NCBI RefSeq assembly: GCF_029338275.1
Contig: NZ_CP119789.1
Span: 992,001 to 1,056,000 of the forward strand
Source of the DNA: Haloarcula ordinaria
GTDB lineage: Archaea > Halobacteriota > Halobacteria > Halobacteriales > Haloarculaceae
Direction of reading: 5' to 3'
Length of the DNA stretch: 64,000 nt
This document shows positions 51,771-60,627 of the stretch, in pieces. Position 1 is the first letter of the stretch; each line of letters starts with the position of its first letter. The translations under genes were made by a program, and so were the position numbers. The notes below the pieces were generated by a model that was not told the origin of the DNA, searched no databases, and saw nothing but the letters and a program-made list of their open reading frames with translations.

Positions 51771-54700
51771 TCATTCTGTCGGGAGGGACGCTGCACACGG
51801 TAGCTCGTTGTGGGTGCACCACTGGCAGTGCGTGTCTGCAACGAACTCGTCGTATGTGAGATCACTAATAGTCGAAAGCAAGCCTTCGATTTCATGCTGG
51901 ATGTCCTGCAAGTCACTCTCGGAGAACGTTTTGGTCTCGACCTTCGGACCGAGCGGTCCGACGTACGCGTAGCCGCCTCTGTGGATTGGTTCGTCGTACA
52001 GGTCACGGCACGCGAGCAGGTACAGTGGTAGCTGCCTGTTGCCTTCGATGTCGCGTTCGCGTTGCGTGGCCTTGTAGTCGATAACGACGAGTTCGTCGTC
52101 GGGTCTGCGATAGACGGCGTCAATGTACCCGACGATTTCCTCGCCATCGATGTCCATGCCAAACTCGCGTTCCGCGTCAACGACGTCCCACTCGCTGAGG
52201 TCGAGCTCGAAGTACCGATCAATACACGCCTTCGCGTCGGGGAGTGCGTCGTGGGCCCGCTTTTGATTAGCGAGTCGCTCACAAATCTCGTACCACTCGG
52301 CCGGTGACGATGCGTTCTCGTCGGCCGCAATTTCGGCCGTGTCGTGGAACAGTATCCCGACGGTTTGCTGTGACGGGCCGGTGTCGTTCTCTGTCCACGC
52401 CGCATCGCTTGGCGTGTAATCACGGAACGCATTGACGACGTAATCGAGGTAGTGTTGCCTCGGGCAGTCTTCGAACGATTTGAGCGACGTATAGCTGTGC
52501 TGGATCTCCGGAGCAACTTCGGGCGGGCCGCTAAGCGACTCAAGCGTGAGTCGAGACGGTGCAGTAGGTTCCACAGCTCCTGCTGCCAGGTCGGAACCGA
52601 GTGTGAGGACTTCGTCTCGTGCAGATTCGAGGGTGATGATGTTGCCGTCGTGGGTTACCGTCCCCCCGAGGTCTCCGAGAACGGTGTCAGCCAGTGATTC
52701 GGTCCAGTCGGCGGCTTCTGGCGGAAGACAGTTCTGGATGTCCTGCCAGATAGGGAGGTGGTCGGCATCCGGTTCCCACGGCAGTCCCGGTGTGAGTGTT
52801 TCCCGCAGGAAGTCTTGCATCGACTCGTCACTCGCGTCATCGTCCTCGCTCGATCCTTGCAGGACGAGCACGTCTTCGGCACGTGTCAGGCCGACGTGGA
52901 GAACACGTCGCGTTTCCCGGGCATCATTGGCGACGAAGTCCTGTGCGAACGCCGCTTCAGGGCCGTCAGTCAGTGAGGCTTCCAGCGCGTCGTACGATCG
53001 GCCACGCGGCCCCCACTCGTCGGCCGTCAAGCGCGGCATGAGAATTACAGGAAAATCCAAGCCCTTGCTCTTGTGAATCGTCATGACGTTCACCGCGTCG
53101 TCAGCTAACTCCGGCTGGTCTGTCGGCGTCCCACCGTTCTCGGCGAACACCTCGTCGTGATGTCTGAGCGCCTCGACGAATTCCCCGGTCAGTGACGGCT
53201 GAACCGCGTCGTCACCGAACTGCTCGATGACGTCTTCTAACTGATCGAGGCTTCGGCGGTCCTGCTCGCTGAGATACCACTCGATGTCGGTTACGTCCTT
53301 TATCTCGCGGTAGAGCCGCGCAAGTGATGCACTGTCCAGCAGTTCGAGCAGGTGCGATATGTGGGTTCTGGCGGTTTCGACCCGGTCAGGCTCGTCGAAC
53401 TCCGACAACGGCGCTTCCAGCAGGGCTGTGAGGAGCATCTCGTCACGCGTGTTGAGGTGACGCAGGTCCGCGTCACAGAGCCGGTACCGCATCGTCAACA
53501 CGCGGTTCCAGCTGACCTCATCCTCGGCCGGTCGAGCAAGCGCTTTAAGATATGCAATGACCGTACCGACACCGACCGACTCCGTCGCCAGATCGCCGGC
53601 TACCTCGTACGGAATCCCGAGGTCCTCGAACCGCTCGACGAGTGGCTCAGCGTGCTTGTTCTTCCTAACGAGCAACGCGATCTCTCCAGGATCGTACGCC
53701 CGGTCAATCTCACTGGCAGTCCCTGACAGCAGGTTCTGCACGACGGTGACGAACTGGTCCGCTCGGTCAGCGTCGTCTTCAGCTTCTTCAACAGTGACGA
53801 CACTGTCGCCGTCGTACGCCGGCTCGTCGACGCGCGTCAGCGTCTTGTCGCTTTTCCGCTCGTCGAGTTCGTCAAGCGCAGCATTTGCGAGGTCCAAAAT
53901 TGGCTGTCGGGACCGGAAGTTCTGTTCAAGTGGTTCGTCCGCAAGTGCGTCACCGAACTCACGGTCGAGTTCGTTCGTGATGTTGGCGACGTTCGCCCCG
54001 CGCCACTCGTAGATTGCCTGGTCGTCATCACCGACGACGAACAGGTTCTCGTCGGTGACAAGCGACGTGACGAGGTCGAACTGCAGCCGGTCGGTGTCTT
54101 GGAACTCGTCGCAAAACACGTAGTCCCACCGGCCCGCGATGTCGTCGACCGCATCAGTTTGTGAGAGTTTGACCGTCTCGACGACCAGGTCGTCGTAATC
54201 GAGCAGTCCACGATCGACCAGCTCCTGTTCGTACGCGGCGTACCCGGCGACGAGGTCACGAGCGTGCAAGCAATCGTCAAGGAAGTCAGCGAGATACTCA
54301 GGGAGTTCGAGCCCGACGTCCGGGATACCCTTCGGCGCGCCACTGGCGTACCCGCCGAACAGGTATTTCGGAATCTTGTGCGCGTTCTCCGGCAGGTCAC
54401 GGTCGCCAGACTCGGCGGCTTCGAACGCCGCGATAAGCGAGTCACACACCGCGATGGCACCATCGAGGAAAACCGATATGCTAGCCTCAACGCCGTCTTC
54501 GCCGATATATTTACGTGCCTCAACCAGCGCTTCCCTGACTGCCGGCAGACCGTCGAGTACCGTAGAGACGGACCGCCCACCGAGGTTCTCGCTCGCGGCG
54601 TCTTCGATGGTCGCGGGGATGTCCGCGAGATCGTATAGTCGGTCAGCCGAGCCGAGGTATGCGTCGATAGCGTCCGGGTCGATGCCGCTGCGTTTCATCG

Positions 54701-55208
54701 AGCTGATGAAGCCGGTGAGTGCGTCAGCTGCACCGCTCCCGTGTGAGTTCGGGCCGTAGACGTTCGGCTTGACTGCCCGGTACTCGATTTCGTCGAGTAC
54801 CTCCAGTGCAACAGCGTACTTTTCGGCGTCCGTTGCCACGTCGAAATCCGGGTCGATCCCGGCCGTGTACGCGTAATCCTTCAGAATCGCGTTACAGATC
54901 GAGTGGTACGTGTACGCGTCGATGTCGTAGCCGGCGGTCCCGAGTTTCTCCTGCAGTTTCTCCTGCATCGAATCGGCCGCGTTGTTCGTGAACGTCAACG
55001 CAAGAATCCGGTCCGGGGACACGCCTTCCTCGTCAATGAGGTGCTCGATTTTCCGGACCATCGTGAACGTCTTCCCGGTCCCCGCACCCGCCAACACTCG
55101 CATCGGGTACTCGTCCGACCTGATAATCTTCTTTTGCTGGTCCTTCGGGTCAACGTCCTCCTCGATAGTAGGGAGCCACGCCGGCAGGTCGCCGTTTTCG
55201 CTGGTCAT
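51771..55208 (-). CDS. UvrD/AddA-like helicase fused to RecB/AddB-type nuclease
   Basis: A 1145-residue superfamily 1 helicase. Walker A is AGAGTGKT (residues 40-47), motif II YVFCDEFQD (364-372) and GDDDQAIYEWRG (393-404). VMTIHKSKGLDFPVILMPRL and HVGLTRAEDVLVLQG are motifs V and VI. The C-terminal 200 residues are a PD-(D/E)xK nuclease: SYTSLKSFEDCPRQHY, GYIDAVYRRPDDELVVIDYKA, and a QLPLYLLA helix. Cys residues in DCPRQHY and near the end in CQWCTHNELPC could hold an Fe-S cluster as in AddB. It overlaps the small nuclease gene by four bases, forming an operon with the two genes upstream. It should unwind and cut DNA ends. Confidence 0.88.
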   Translation of the reverse strand: MTSENGDLPAWLPTIEEDVDPKDQQKKIIRSDEYPMRVLAGAGTGKTFTMVRKIEHLIDEEGVSPDRILALTFTNNAADSMQEKLQEKLGTAGYDIDAYTYHSICNAILKDYAYTAGIDPDFDVATDAEKYAVALEVLDEIEYRAVKPNVYGPNSHGSGAADALTGFISSMKRSGIDPDAIDAYLGSADRLYDLADIPATIEDAASENLGGRSVSTVLDGLPAVREALVEARKYIGEDGVEASISVFLDGAIAVCDSLIAAFEAAESGDRDLPENAHKIPKYLFGGYASGAPKGIPDVGLELPEYLADFLDDCLHARDLVAGYAAYEQELVDRGLLDYDDLVVETVKLSQTDAVDDIAGRWDYVFCDEFQDTDRLQFDLVTSLVTDENLFVVGDDDQAIYEWRGANVANITNELDREFGDALADEPLEQNFRSRQPILDLANAALDELDERKSDKTLTRVDEPAYDGDSVVTVEEAEDDADRADQFVTVVQNLLSGTASEIDRAYDPGEIALLVRKNKHAEPLVERFEDLGIPYEVAGDLATESVGVGTVIAYLKALARPAEDEVSWNRVLTMRYRLCDADLRHLNTRDEMLLTALLEAPLSEFDEPDRVETARTHISHLLELLDSASLARLYREIKDVTDIEWYLSEQDRRSLDQLEDVIEQFGDDAVQPSLTGEFVEALRHHDEVFAENGGTPTDQPELADDAVNVMTIHKSKGLDFPVILMPRLTADEWGPRGRSYDALEASLTDGPEAAFAQDFVANDARETRRVLHVGLTRAEDVLVLQGSSEDDDASDESMQDFLRETLTPGLPWEPDADHLPIWQDIQNCLPPEAADWTESLADTVLGDLGGTVTHDGNIITLESARDEVLTLGSDLAAGAVEPTAPSRLTLESLSGPPEVAPEIQHSYTSLKSFEDCPRQHYLDYVVNAFRDYTPSDAAWTENDTGPSQQTVGILFHDTAEIAADENASSPAEWYEICERLANQKRAHDALPDAKACIDRYFELDLSEWDVVDAEREFGMDIDGEEIVGYIDAVYRRPDDELVVIDYKATQRERDIEGNRQLPLYLLACRDLYDEPIHRGGYAYVGPLGPKVETKTFSESDLQDIQHEIEGLLSTISDLTYDEFVADTHCQWCTHNELPCAASLPTE

Positions 55209-56113
55209 TGCTGGACCTCCGTGGTGATGTACTCGGCACACATCGACTGGTAGTCACAGTCCTCACAGGCTTCCGCCTGGATGAGGTCAAACGGGTCCGG
55301 GGCGAACCGTTCGGTCGTGATTCCTTCGTGCGCGGCTCCAATGAGGTCCCAAATCGTGTCGTAGTACTCTTCGTACGCTTCCGTCGTTTCCCGGGCCCGC
55401 CCACTCGCCGTCACGGTGTAGCCGTCCGGCGTGCTCTGTGTTTCCGTCGAGTGCAACAATCCGTAGAAGCTGAAGCGAACGGACATCCCCGGTTCGTACA
55501 GTGACGAGTCTTTGATGCCTTCCGTGTACGCAGCGGTCTGGAACGCGTTCTTGACGCGTTGAGCTTCGTGAGCTTCCTCGTTCAGGTGCTCTTCGAGCCT
55601 GTCAGCACTCCAGGACCCGAGCACTCCCCTCACATTCCGTTTGTAGTCGATGAGATGCAGCGTGTCACCATCACGAAGCACGTTGTCAGTGTACCCGTGC
55701 AGCCCGATGCCGTCGCGTTCGCACTGGATTCGCTTCTCCGTCGTCACGGAGTGCTGTGCGTGTTCGATCCCGTCACCATCCTCGGGGTCGAAGAACGATT
55801 TGAGGCCAGCGAGCGTCTCCCGGCGCTGATACTCCTGGTGGGCCTTCGACGCGTAGTCATCCGGATCGATGTGCTTGGCCCACGTGTCACCGAACACGTC
55901 CATTGCGCGCTCGTAAATCACGGCCGGGTCATCGTCACGAGCCGCGGCGTCACAGACGCGCTCGATCATCTCGTGGTACGCCTTCCCCTGGTTGAGATAC
56001 AGCTTCGTCTCGTCTGGCGAAGAAACATCCTGAACATAACTGTACTCGTACTGCCGCGGACACGTGGCATACGTGGCTAGCCGCGTCGGCGACACGGACA
56101 CGACGTCACTCAC
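55205..56113 (-). CDS. Cas4/RecB-like PD-(D/E)xK nuclease with Fe-S cysteines
   Basis: A 302-residue single-domain nuclease. It starts at a GTG (56113) as SDVVSVSPTRLATYATCPRQYEYSY, the typical RecB/Cas4 start with the first cysteine. The active site is GLHGYTDNVLRDGDTLHLIDYKRN (Asp, then DxK). The C-terminus has EACEDCDYQSMCAEY, giving the remaining three cysteines of an Fe-S cluster. The gene lies between the AddA-like and AddB-like genes and overlaps both (four and eight bases), so the complex has a second nuclease. It may supply 5'- or 3'-end cutting or be specific for invading DNA. Confidence 0.82.
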   Translation of the reverse strand: MSDVVSVSPTRLATYATCPRQYEYSYVQDVSSPDETKLYLNQGKAYHEMIERVCDAAARDDDPAVIYERAMDVFGDTWAKHIDPDDYASKAHQEYQRRETLAGLKSFFDPEDGDGIEHAQHSVTTEKRIQCERDGIGLHGYTDNVLRDGDTLHLIDYKRNVRGVLGSWSADRLEEHLNEEAHEAQRVKNAFQTAAYTEGIKDSSLYEPGMSVRFSFYGLLHSTETQSTPDGYTVTASGRARETTEAYEEYYDTIWDLIGAAHEGITTERFAPDPFDLIQAEACEDCDYQSMCAEYITTEVQQ

Positions 56114-58172
56114 GGCGGACCCTCCCGGCTGCAAAGTCGACGCGAGCCTGCAACGCCTCCCGCATTGCCTCACCGCGCTCCCCGCTCTCGCCAAGTACGC
56201 GGTGAATCTCACCGAGATCACCCGACAGGTCGTCGAGGGACACCGTCATGTCGCGGCTCTGCGTTCGCCGCACGTCAGCTAACGCTCGGTCGACTCGGGA
56301 CAGGACAAATTCCTCGGCGCGTCGCTCGCTGCGAATCGCGTTCTCAGACTCATCTTGAACCCACGGCAACTGCCGGTATGCGTCAGTAAGGAACCGCGAT
56401 GGCTGTACCTTCTCGTCGAGCGCGCCGTCCTCGTGCTCGTACAAGCAAAAATACAGGCGCTGTGACGCGGCATTCGCCCCGATTGCTAATCGCCGCCGGG
56501 ATTGTTCGACGTGATACTGCGTTATCGGTTGACTGGACGCCGTCGAGTTCGTCCGGAACGTATCCTGGACTTCACTCGCGGTCACGTCAGTCACACCCGG
56601 GAAATCAGGCATCTGCAACACGCGTTCCTGTGGGAACAACCGGGTTAAGAACGGGTTTCCTGGATACGCTTGGTCGATAACGTCAGGGATGAACACGGCC
56701 CGCCACGACCCGTTTTTCACCGCTTGGACGTGGTCGACACGTACACCGCCGTCTAAGTCCGTGGCGCTCGTTCGGGTCTCTGACTCCGCGTGCTCGTGGG
56801 CGCGTTCCAGCATCTCCGCGTACACCGGCCACGACGCGTCGATGAACGCCGTGTCTTCGAGGAACTCCGCCATCGCAAACGCTCTGCGAACGTTCCCGAA
56901 CTGCGACCGCGCGTCCAGTGGCGACGCCCGCGACGCAATCCGGTCCTTCAACCCCGACGCAGTCGCCCACCGCCGCAACACATCCGCGATCGTGTCTTCT
57001 TCAGCCTGAATCGTCGAGAGCAACCCCTCATCGACAGCGCCACTGTCGACGGTGAACTCCGTTTCCGTCTCGGCCCGAACTGCGTAGTATTTCGTGACTT
57101 GCAGTAACTCACGGATCGCCGGATCGTCACCGAACCCGGTGACAGTTGTTGACTCTGTCGGCACACCAGCCTGCGTGAGCGCGTGAATCGTCTCCGAAAC
57201 AGCCTCGCCACCGTGACCGAGCGCCACCGCGAAGTCGCTGTACTGCCACCCCTGTGTCTCCCGTAACCGCTCGATTTCATCTGCAATCTCGTCTAACTGT
57301 GCTTCGCCGGACTCGGCGTGTAACACTGTCACATCCCCTGCACCCGGGTCGATAGGGACTCTCCCGGTCGCTAGGTACTGCGCTGTTGCTTCTGGCCGAG
57401 ACGACGGTGACGATGATGCTTCTCCTTCGCGTGCCGTTAGCGACACGTGCTCCGTCACAGGGCCAGTCTCGATACCTGTCCGGCGGACGCTGCTATCCTG
57501 CTCACGCACACAGACCAGATCGAGTTCCGCAGTCAGCGCCGCCAAATACCGCCGGTCGAGTGGAAAGAACTCCTCGAATTCAACGGCCAGCACGGCGTCG
57601 ACATCGACGACAACGTCCCGGTCATCGGGATCAGCCAAGTGGTCGAGCGCTGTCGAGATGAGTTGCCCGCGTTCGATATGGTCGTGTTCGGCCAACCACG
57701 CGTGGAACTCGTCGATTACTGACTGCACCTCTATGAGTTCAGGCGTCCGGTCAAGATCGACATCTTGCCACGTCGCTGTTTCCATGAGCTGAGCGATATC
57801 ACCCGCGAACGAATCAAGTTCCGCTGCGCGCTGAAAATACTCCGTTTGCCACTCTGTGTCCGCGAGAAATCGGTGGACGAGTTCCCGACGCAACGTGTCC
57901 GACAGGATCGTCTCATCAGTCACCATGTTCACGACATCCGTCGCGTGCACGACCAGCGACGAGACACGCGGGACACCCGCCCCCGGGACCTCATCACGCA
58001 GAAGGTCCTCGAACGTCCCCATACTGGTCGGCGAACCAGTCAGCACAAGCACGTTCTCAGGCCCGTACTCGTCACGCAACGCTCGAAACCGATCCCGAAC
58101 TGCTGATTCCGTCTCTGACTGCCCGAACGGGACTGTAACAAGTTCCCCGTCCAGTGTTGCTTGCTCACTCAT
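56106..58172 (-). CDS. AddB/RecC-like inactive helicase subunit
   Basis: A 688-residue protein without a clear Walker A motif. Its C-terminal half resembles UvrD helicase domain 2 (VRVDHVQAVKNGSWRAVFIPDVIDQAYPGN, then QSRRRLAIGANAASQRLYFCLYEHEDG), and the N-terminal half looks like a degenerate helicase domain 1 (VLVLTGSPTSMGTFEDLL, HATDVVNMVT). This is the structure of AddB/RecC partners. The ATG at 58172 begins MSEQATLDGE. It is the first gene of the three-gene operon, overlapping the next by eight bases. Confidence 0.7.
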   Translation of the reverse strand: MSEQATLDGELVTVPFGQSETESAVRDRFRALRDEYGPENVLVLTGSPTSMGTFEDLLRDEVPGAGVPRVSSLVVHATDVVNMVTDETILSDTLRRELVHRFLADTEWQTEYFQRAAELDSFAGDIAQLMETATWQDVDLDRTPELIEVQSVIDEFHAWLAEHDHIERGQLISTALDHLADPDDRDVVVDVDAVLAVEFEEFFPLDRRYLAALTAELDLVCVREQDSSVRRTGIETGPVTEHVSLTAREGEASSSPSSRPEATAQYLATGRVPIDPGAGDVTVLHAESGEAQLDEIADEIERLRETQGWQYSDFAVALGHGGEAVSETIHALTQAGVPTESTTVTGFGDDPAIRELLQVTKYYAVRAETETEFTVDSGAVDEGLLSTIQAEEDTIADVLRRWATASGLKDRIASRASPLDARSQFGNVRRAFAMAEFLEDTAFIDASWPVYAEMLERAHEHAESETRTSATDLDGGVRVDHVQAVKNGSWRAVFIPDVIDQAYPGNPFLTRLFPQERVLQMPDFPGVTDVTASEVQDTFRTNSTASSQPITQYHVEQSRRRLAIGANAASQRLYFCLYEHEDGALDEKVQPSRFLTDAYRQLPWVQDESENAIRSERRAEEFVLSRVDRALADVRRTQSRDMTVSLDDLSGDLGEIHRVLGESGERGEAMREALQARVDFAAGRVRRE

Positions 58173-58334
58173 CAACGTGCCCTCGCAGAAAAATACGGGA
58201 GTTACGCGGCAGACAAACGTCCATACGCAGTGTGAGTCCAACTTGATGATTAAACCGTCGGCTACTGAACTATTTCTGATAACGCGCCCTGGTGAGGAAC
58301 ACCCGCAAGAAAGCCGTTCAGAGCGGATCTCAGA

Positions 58335-58739
58335 TCAGCGCTTCAGCTCGTCTTCCAGTTCCTGCTCTAATCTCTCGACTTCAGCGTCCAACTTCGCTTC
58401 GTTGACACTCTCTACATTGAATTCCGGTTGGGTATCGACCTCAGCAGGTTGATCAAACATACGCTTAGTCTGTGCAACGCTCGACGTATATCGGCGAAGC
58501 GGCGTCTGGCTCCGCAGGCCATGATAGTAGCCGTTCTCAGTTTGTCCAACGTAGTCCACTTCGCACAGTTCGTTTAGAATACCTGTCGTCGTCTCATCTG
58601 TGAGATCGAGCTCAGCGGCAATCTCTTCGGGTTTGTACCCGTATTCCAAGTTTGTGTAGAGGAAAACCACAATCTCCGATTTCGCTGTTCCCGGTTCGAC
58701 GTCAATATCGGGGTTGCGCATATCGAGACGAATCGGCAT
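58335..58739 (-). CDS. Winged-helix transcription regulator
   Basis: A 134-residue protein. The middle (about residues 20-70) is a winged helix: SEIVVFLYTNLEYGYKPEEIAAELDLTDETTTGILNELCEVDYVG. The C-terminal part is a charged coiled coil (LDAEVERLEQELEDELKR). It is divergent from the ADP-ribosylglycohydrolase gene and upstream of the AddAB-like operon, so it may control one or both. Possible antitoxin role as seen for related haloarchaeal regulators. Confidence 0.65.
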   Translation of the reverse strand: MPIRLDMRNPDIDVEPGTAKSEIVVFLYTNLEYGYKPEEIAAELDLTDETTTGILNELCEVDYVGQTENGYYHGLRSQTPLRRYTSSVAQTKRMFDQPAEVDTQPEFNVESVNEAKLDAEVERLEQELEDELKR

Positions 58740-58862
58740 GAGTACCCTCGGCTTCTCACCGAAACTTCAATAATCCAGTGGCAATCCTCAACCGACAATA
58801 TCTGGTCGCTTGTTCCTGCACCGGGGTACAAGTAGCTGCCAACGTAACGCAGGAGACATCCA

Positions 58863-59789
58863 ATGGTTTCCGCAGATGCTGCGAAAGGAACGCTGCTCGG
58901 CCTTGCTTGCGGGGATGCGTTAGGCCGGCCCGTCGAGTTTCGCTCCCCCGAGCAGATCACGGAGCAGCACGGCACGCTCACCGACATGGTTGGGCACGGA
59001 ACGCACGGCAAACCCGCCGGGACAGTGACTGACGACACGGACCTTGCTCTATGCATCGCTCGCAGTCTCGCCGAGCAGGCCGCATTCGACGGGGAAGATA
59101 TCGCCGACCGGTTCGCCGAGTGGTACGACGACGGGCCGTTCGATGTCGGCCTCATGACCGCCGACGCCATCAGCGAATACAAGACCGGGACATCGTGGCG
59201 CGACGCCGGCCGCGAAGTCTGGCAGCGTCGCGCCGAAGGCTCAAATGCTGGTAACGGCAGCATCATGCGGTGTGCCCCACACGCTATCGCGTTCGCTGAC
59301 GAGTCGGACACACTCGAACGCGTCAGCAAGCAATCCTCCGCTATCACGCATCACGATCCGCGATGTCAGTACGGCTGCGTTCTCCTCAACCACACCATCG
59401 CCGGGTATCTCAACGGTACCGACGACCCGGTGACCGACGCGATCGCACGCATCGACGGCGCTGCACCGGACGAACTCGTCGAAACAATCCGCCTCGTGCC
59501 CGACGTCGTCGACGAAAATCAGTTAGAGAACACCGGATACGTCGTCCACACGCTCCAGACATCGCTGTACGAGGCCCTCACAGCTGACAATGCAGCGGAA
59601 GCCATCACCGCGTCTGTGAACCGCGGCGGTGACACGGACACTCTCGGCGCAGTCACAGGCGCGATAGCGGGAGCGCGTTTCGGAGCCGACGCACTTCCCG
59701 ACCAGTGGCTCGACACACTGGAATACCGAGATGATTTGGAGCTGCTTGCGCAAGCACTCGCCATGACAGAGATGGGTTCTAATGCATGA
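58863..59789 (+). CDS. ADP-ribosylglycohydrolase (DraG family)
   Basis: A 308-residue DraG-type hydrolase. The metal-binding motifs are GLACGDALGRPVEF and GTVTDDTDLALCIA near the start, and the C-terminal NRGGDTDTLGAVTGAIAGA. The middle GNGSIMRCAP and ITHHDPRCQYG blocks are also typical. The enzyme removes ADP-ribose from proteins or nucleic acids and needs two Mg2+ ions. It stands alone on the plus strand in a minus-strand defence region. It could counter an ADP-ribosylating toxin that is not in this window. Confidence 0.88.
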   Translation: MVSADAAKGTLLGLACGDALGRPVEFRSPEQITEQHGTLTDMVGHGTHGKPAGTVTDDTDLALCIARSLAEQAAFDGEDIADRFAEWYDDGPFDVGLMTADAISEYKTGTSWRDAGREVWQRRAEGSNAGNGSIMRCAPHAIAFADESDTLERVSKQSSAITHHDPRCQYGCVLLNHTIAGYLNGTDDPVTDAIARIDGAAPDELVETIRLVPDVVDENQLENTGYVVHTLQTSLYEALTADNAAEAITASVNRGGDTDTLGAVTGAIAGARFGADALPDQWLDTLEYRDDLELLAQALAMTEMGSNA

Positions 59790-59911
59790 TTTCTGGTAGT
59801 CTTGGGTGGATTCGCAATCGTATTAACCAACACTAGCTCGGTATACGCACAGATGCTAGTAAATATAGAGCCTATTGGTAGGGATCCTCCAGAAACAGGA
59901 GGAAGACTGAT

Positions 59912-60307
59912 TTAGTATAATTCGACGGTTAAGCCGTCGACACTGTCGAAGTCGTCATCGTTAGTCACGACGGGTTCGTTATGCACAAGACCAGTGGCCG
60001 CGACGATTGCATCTCCAGGGCCAAGCGATGGTTTCGTGTCGCTAGTGAGGTGCTGTCCTTCGAGAACGCCGGCCCGCCGTGAAATATTTTCGTCGAGCTC
60101 GACAACTGGCTTATTCGCAATGAGTGCCTCATACGCACGGACGTTCTCATTTTCGTCTGCACCAGCGCCGACTCCGACGTACAGTTCCTGAATGACGATT
60201 GTAGGGATACGTGTCGGAACACCAGTTGCTTCCAACTCTGCTGCAAGTTCAACTGCGTCGGGTTCCTCAGCTCGCAAGGAAATAAGAAACTCCGTATCGA
60301 GAATCAT
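59912..60307 (-). CDS. vapC: VapC-type PIN-domain toxin
   Basis: A 131-residue PIN RNase with the normal VapC length. Asp4 in MILDTEFLISL, the acidic residue in VIQELYVGV, the DAIVAATGL block and the VVTNDDDFDSV motif (SxD-like) make the metal site. It overlaps the antitoxin gene by four bases on the same strand. It would cut tRNA or rRNA if the antitoxin is lost. It is embedded in the defence region beside McrBC. Confidence 0.82.
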   Translation of the reverse strand: MILDTEFLISLRAEEPDAVELAAELEATGVPTRIPTIVIQELYVGVGAGADENENVRAYEALIANKPVVELDENISRRAGVLEGQHLTSDTKPSLGPGDAIVAATGLVHNEPVVTNDDDFDSVDGLTVELY

Positions 60308-60549
60308 TCAGACGAGATGCCCATTCGTTCTAACCGCTCACGTCGTTCCGCTACTGCTTCCTCCTCTGCATCGTCAAGCAGCTCACGATGTCGGGTCGCA
60401 TCCTCATCCGAGTACCCGCCCACAAAATCTAACAGCGAGTACTCGCTCGTGAGACGATCGATAGCCTCAGAAAAGGTCTCATTCTCCCGCTTGTGAGCCT
60501 TTATACGCTCATAGACATCTTCGTCAAGTCGAATAGATTTCGTCCCCAT
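60304..60549 (-). CDS. vapB: VapB-type antitoxin (UPF0330-like)
   Basis: An 81-residue antitoxin with MGTKSIRLDEDVYERIKAHKRENETFSEAIDRL, the start typical of archaeal UPF0330 ribbon-helix-helix antitoxins, followed by a charged helical tail (HRELLDDAEEEAVAERRERLERMG) for toxin binding. The ATG at 60549 is chosen; the longer frame is not family-like. It overlaps vapC by four bases. Confidence 0.78.
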   Translation of the reverse strand: MGTKSIRLDEDVYERIKAHKRENETFSEAIDRLTSEYSLLDFVGGYSDEDATRHRELLDDAEEEAVAERRERLERMGISSE

Positions 60550-60627
60550 ATGTATACAGTCGTATACAACGAGTTTGAATCTTTCCCCGATACTCAAATG
60601 ACCGATGTAATCACCGTGTCCCCGTTG

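Noticed and set aside
59519-59833. Minus-strand small ORF opposite the end of the ADP-ribosylglycohydrolase
   Set aside because: It overlaps the GGDTDT motif region on the other strand and has a Ser/Ala-rich shadow composition.
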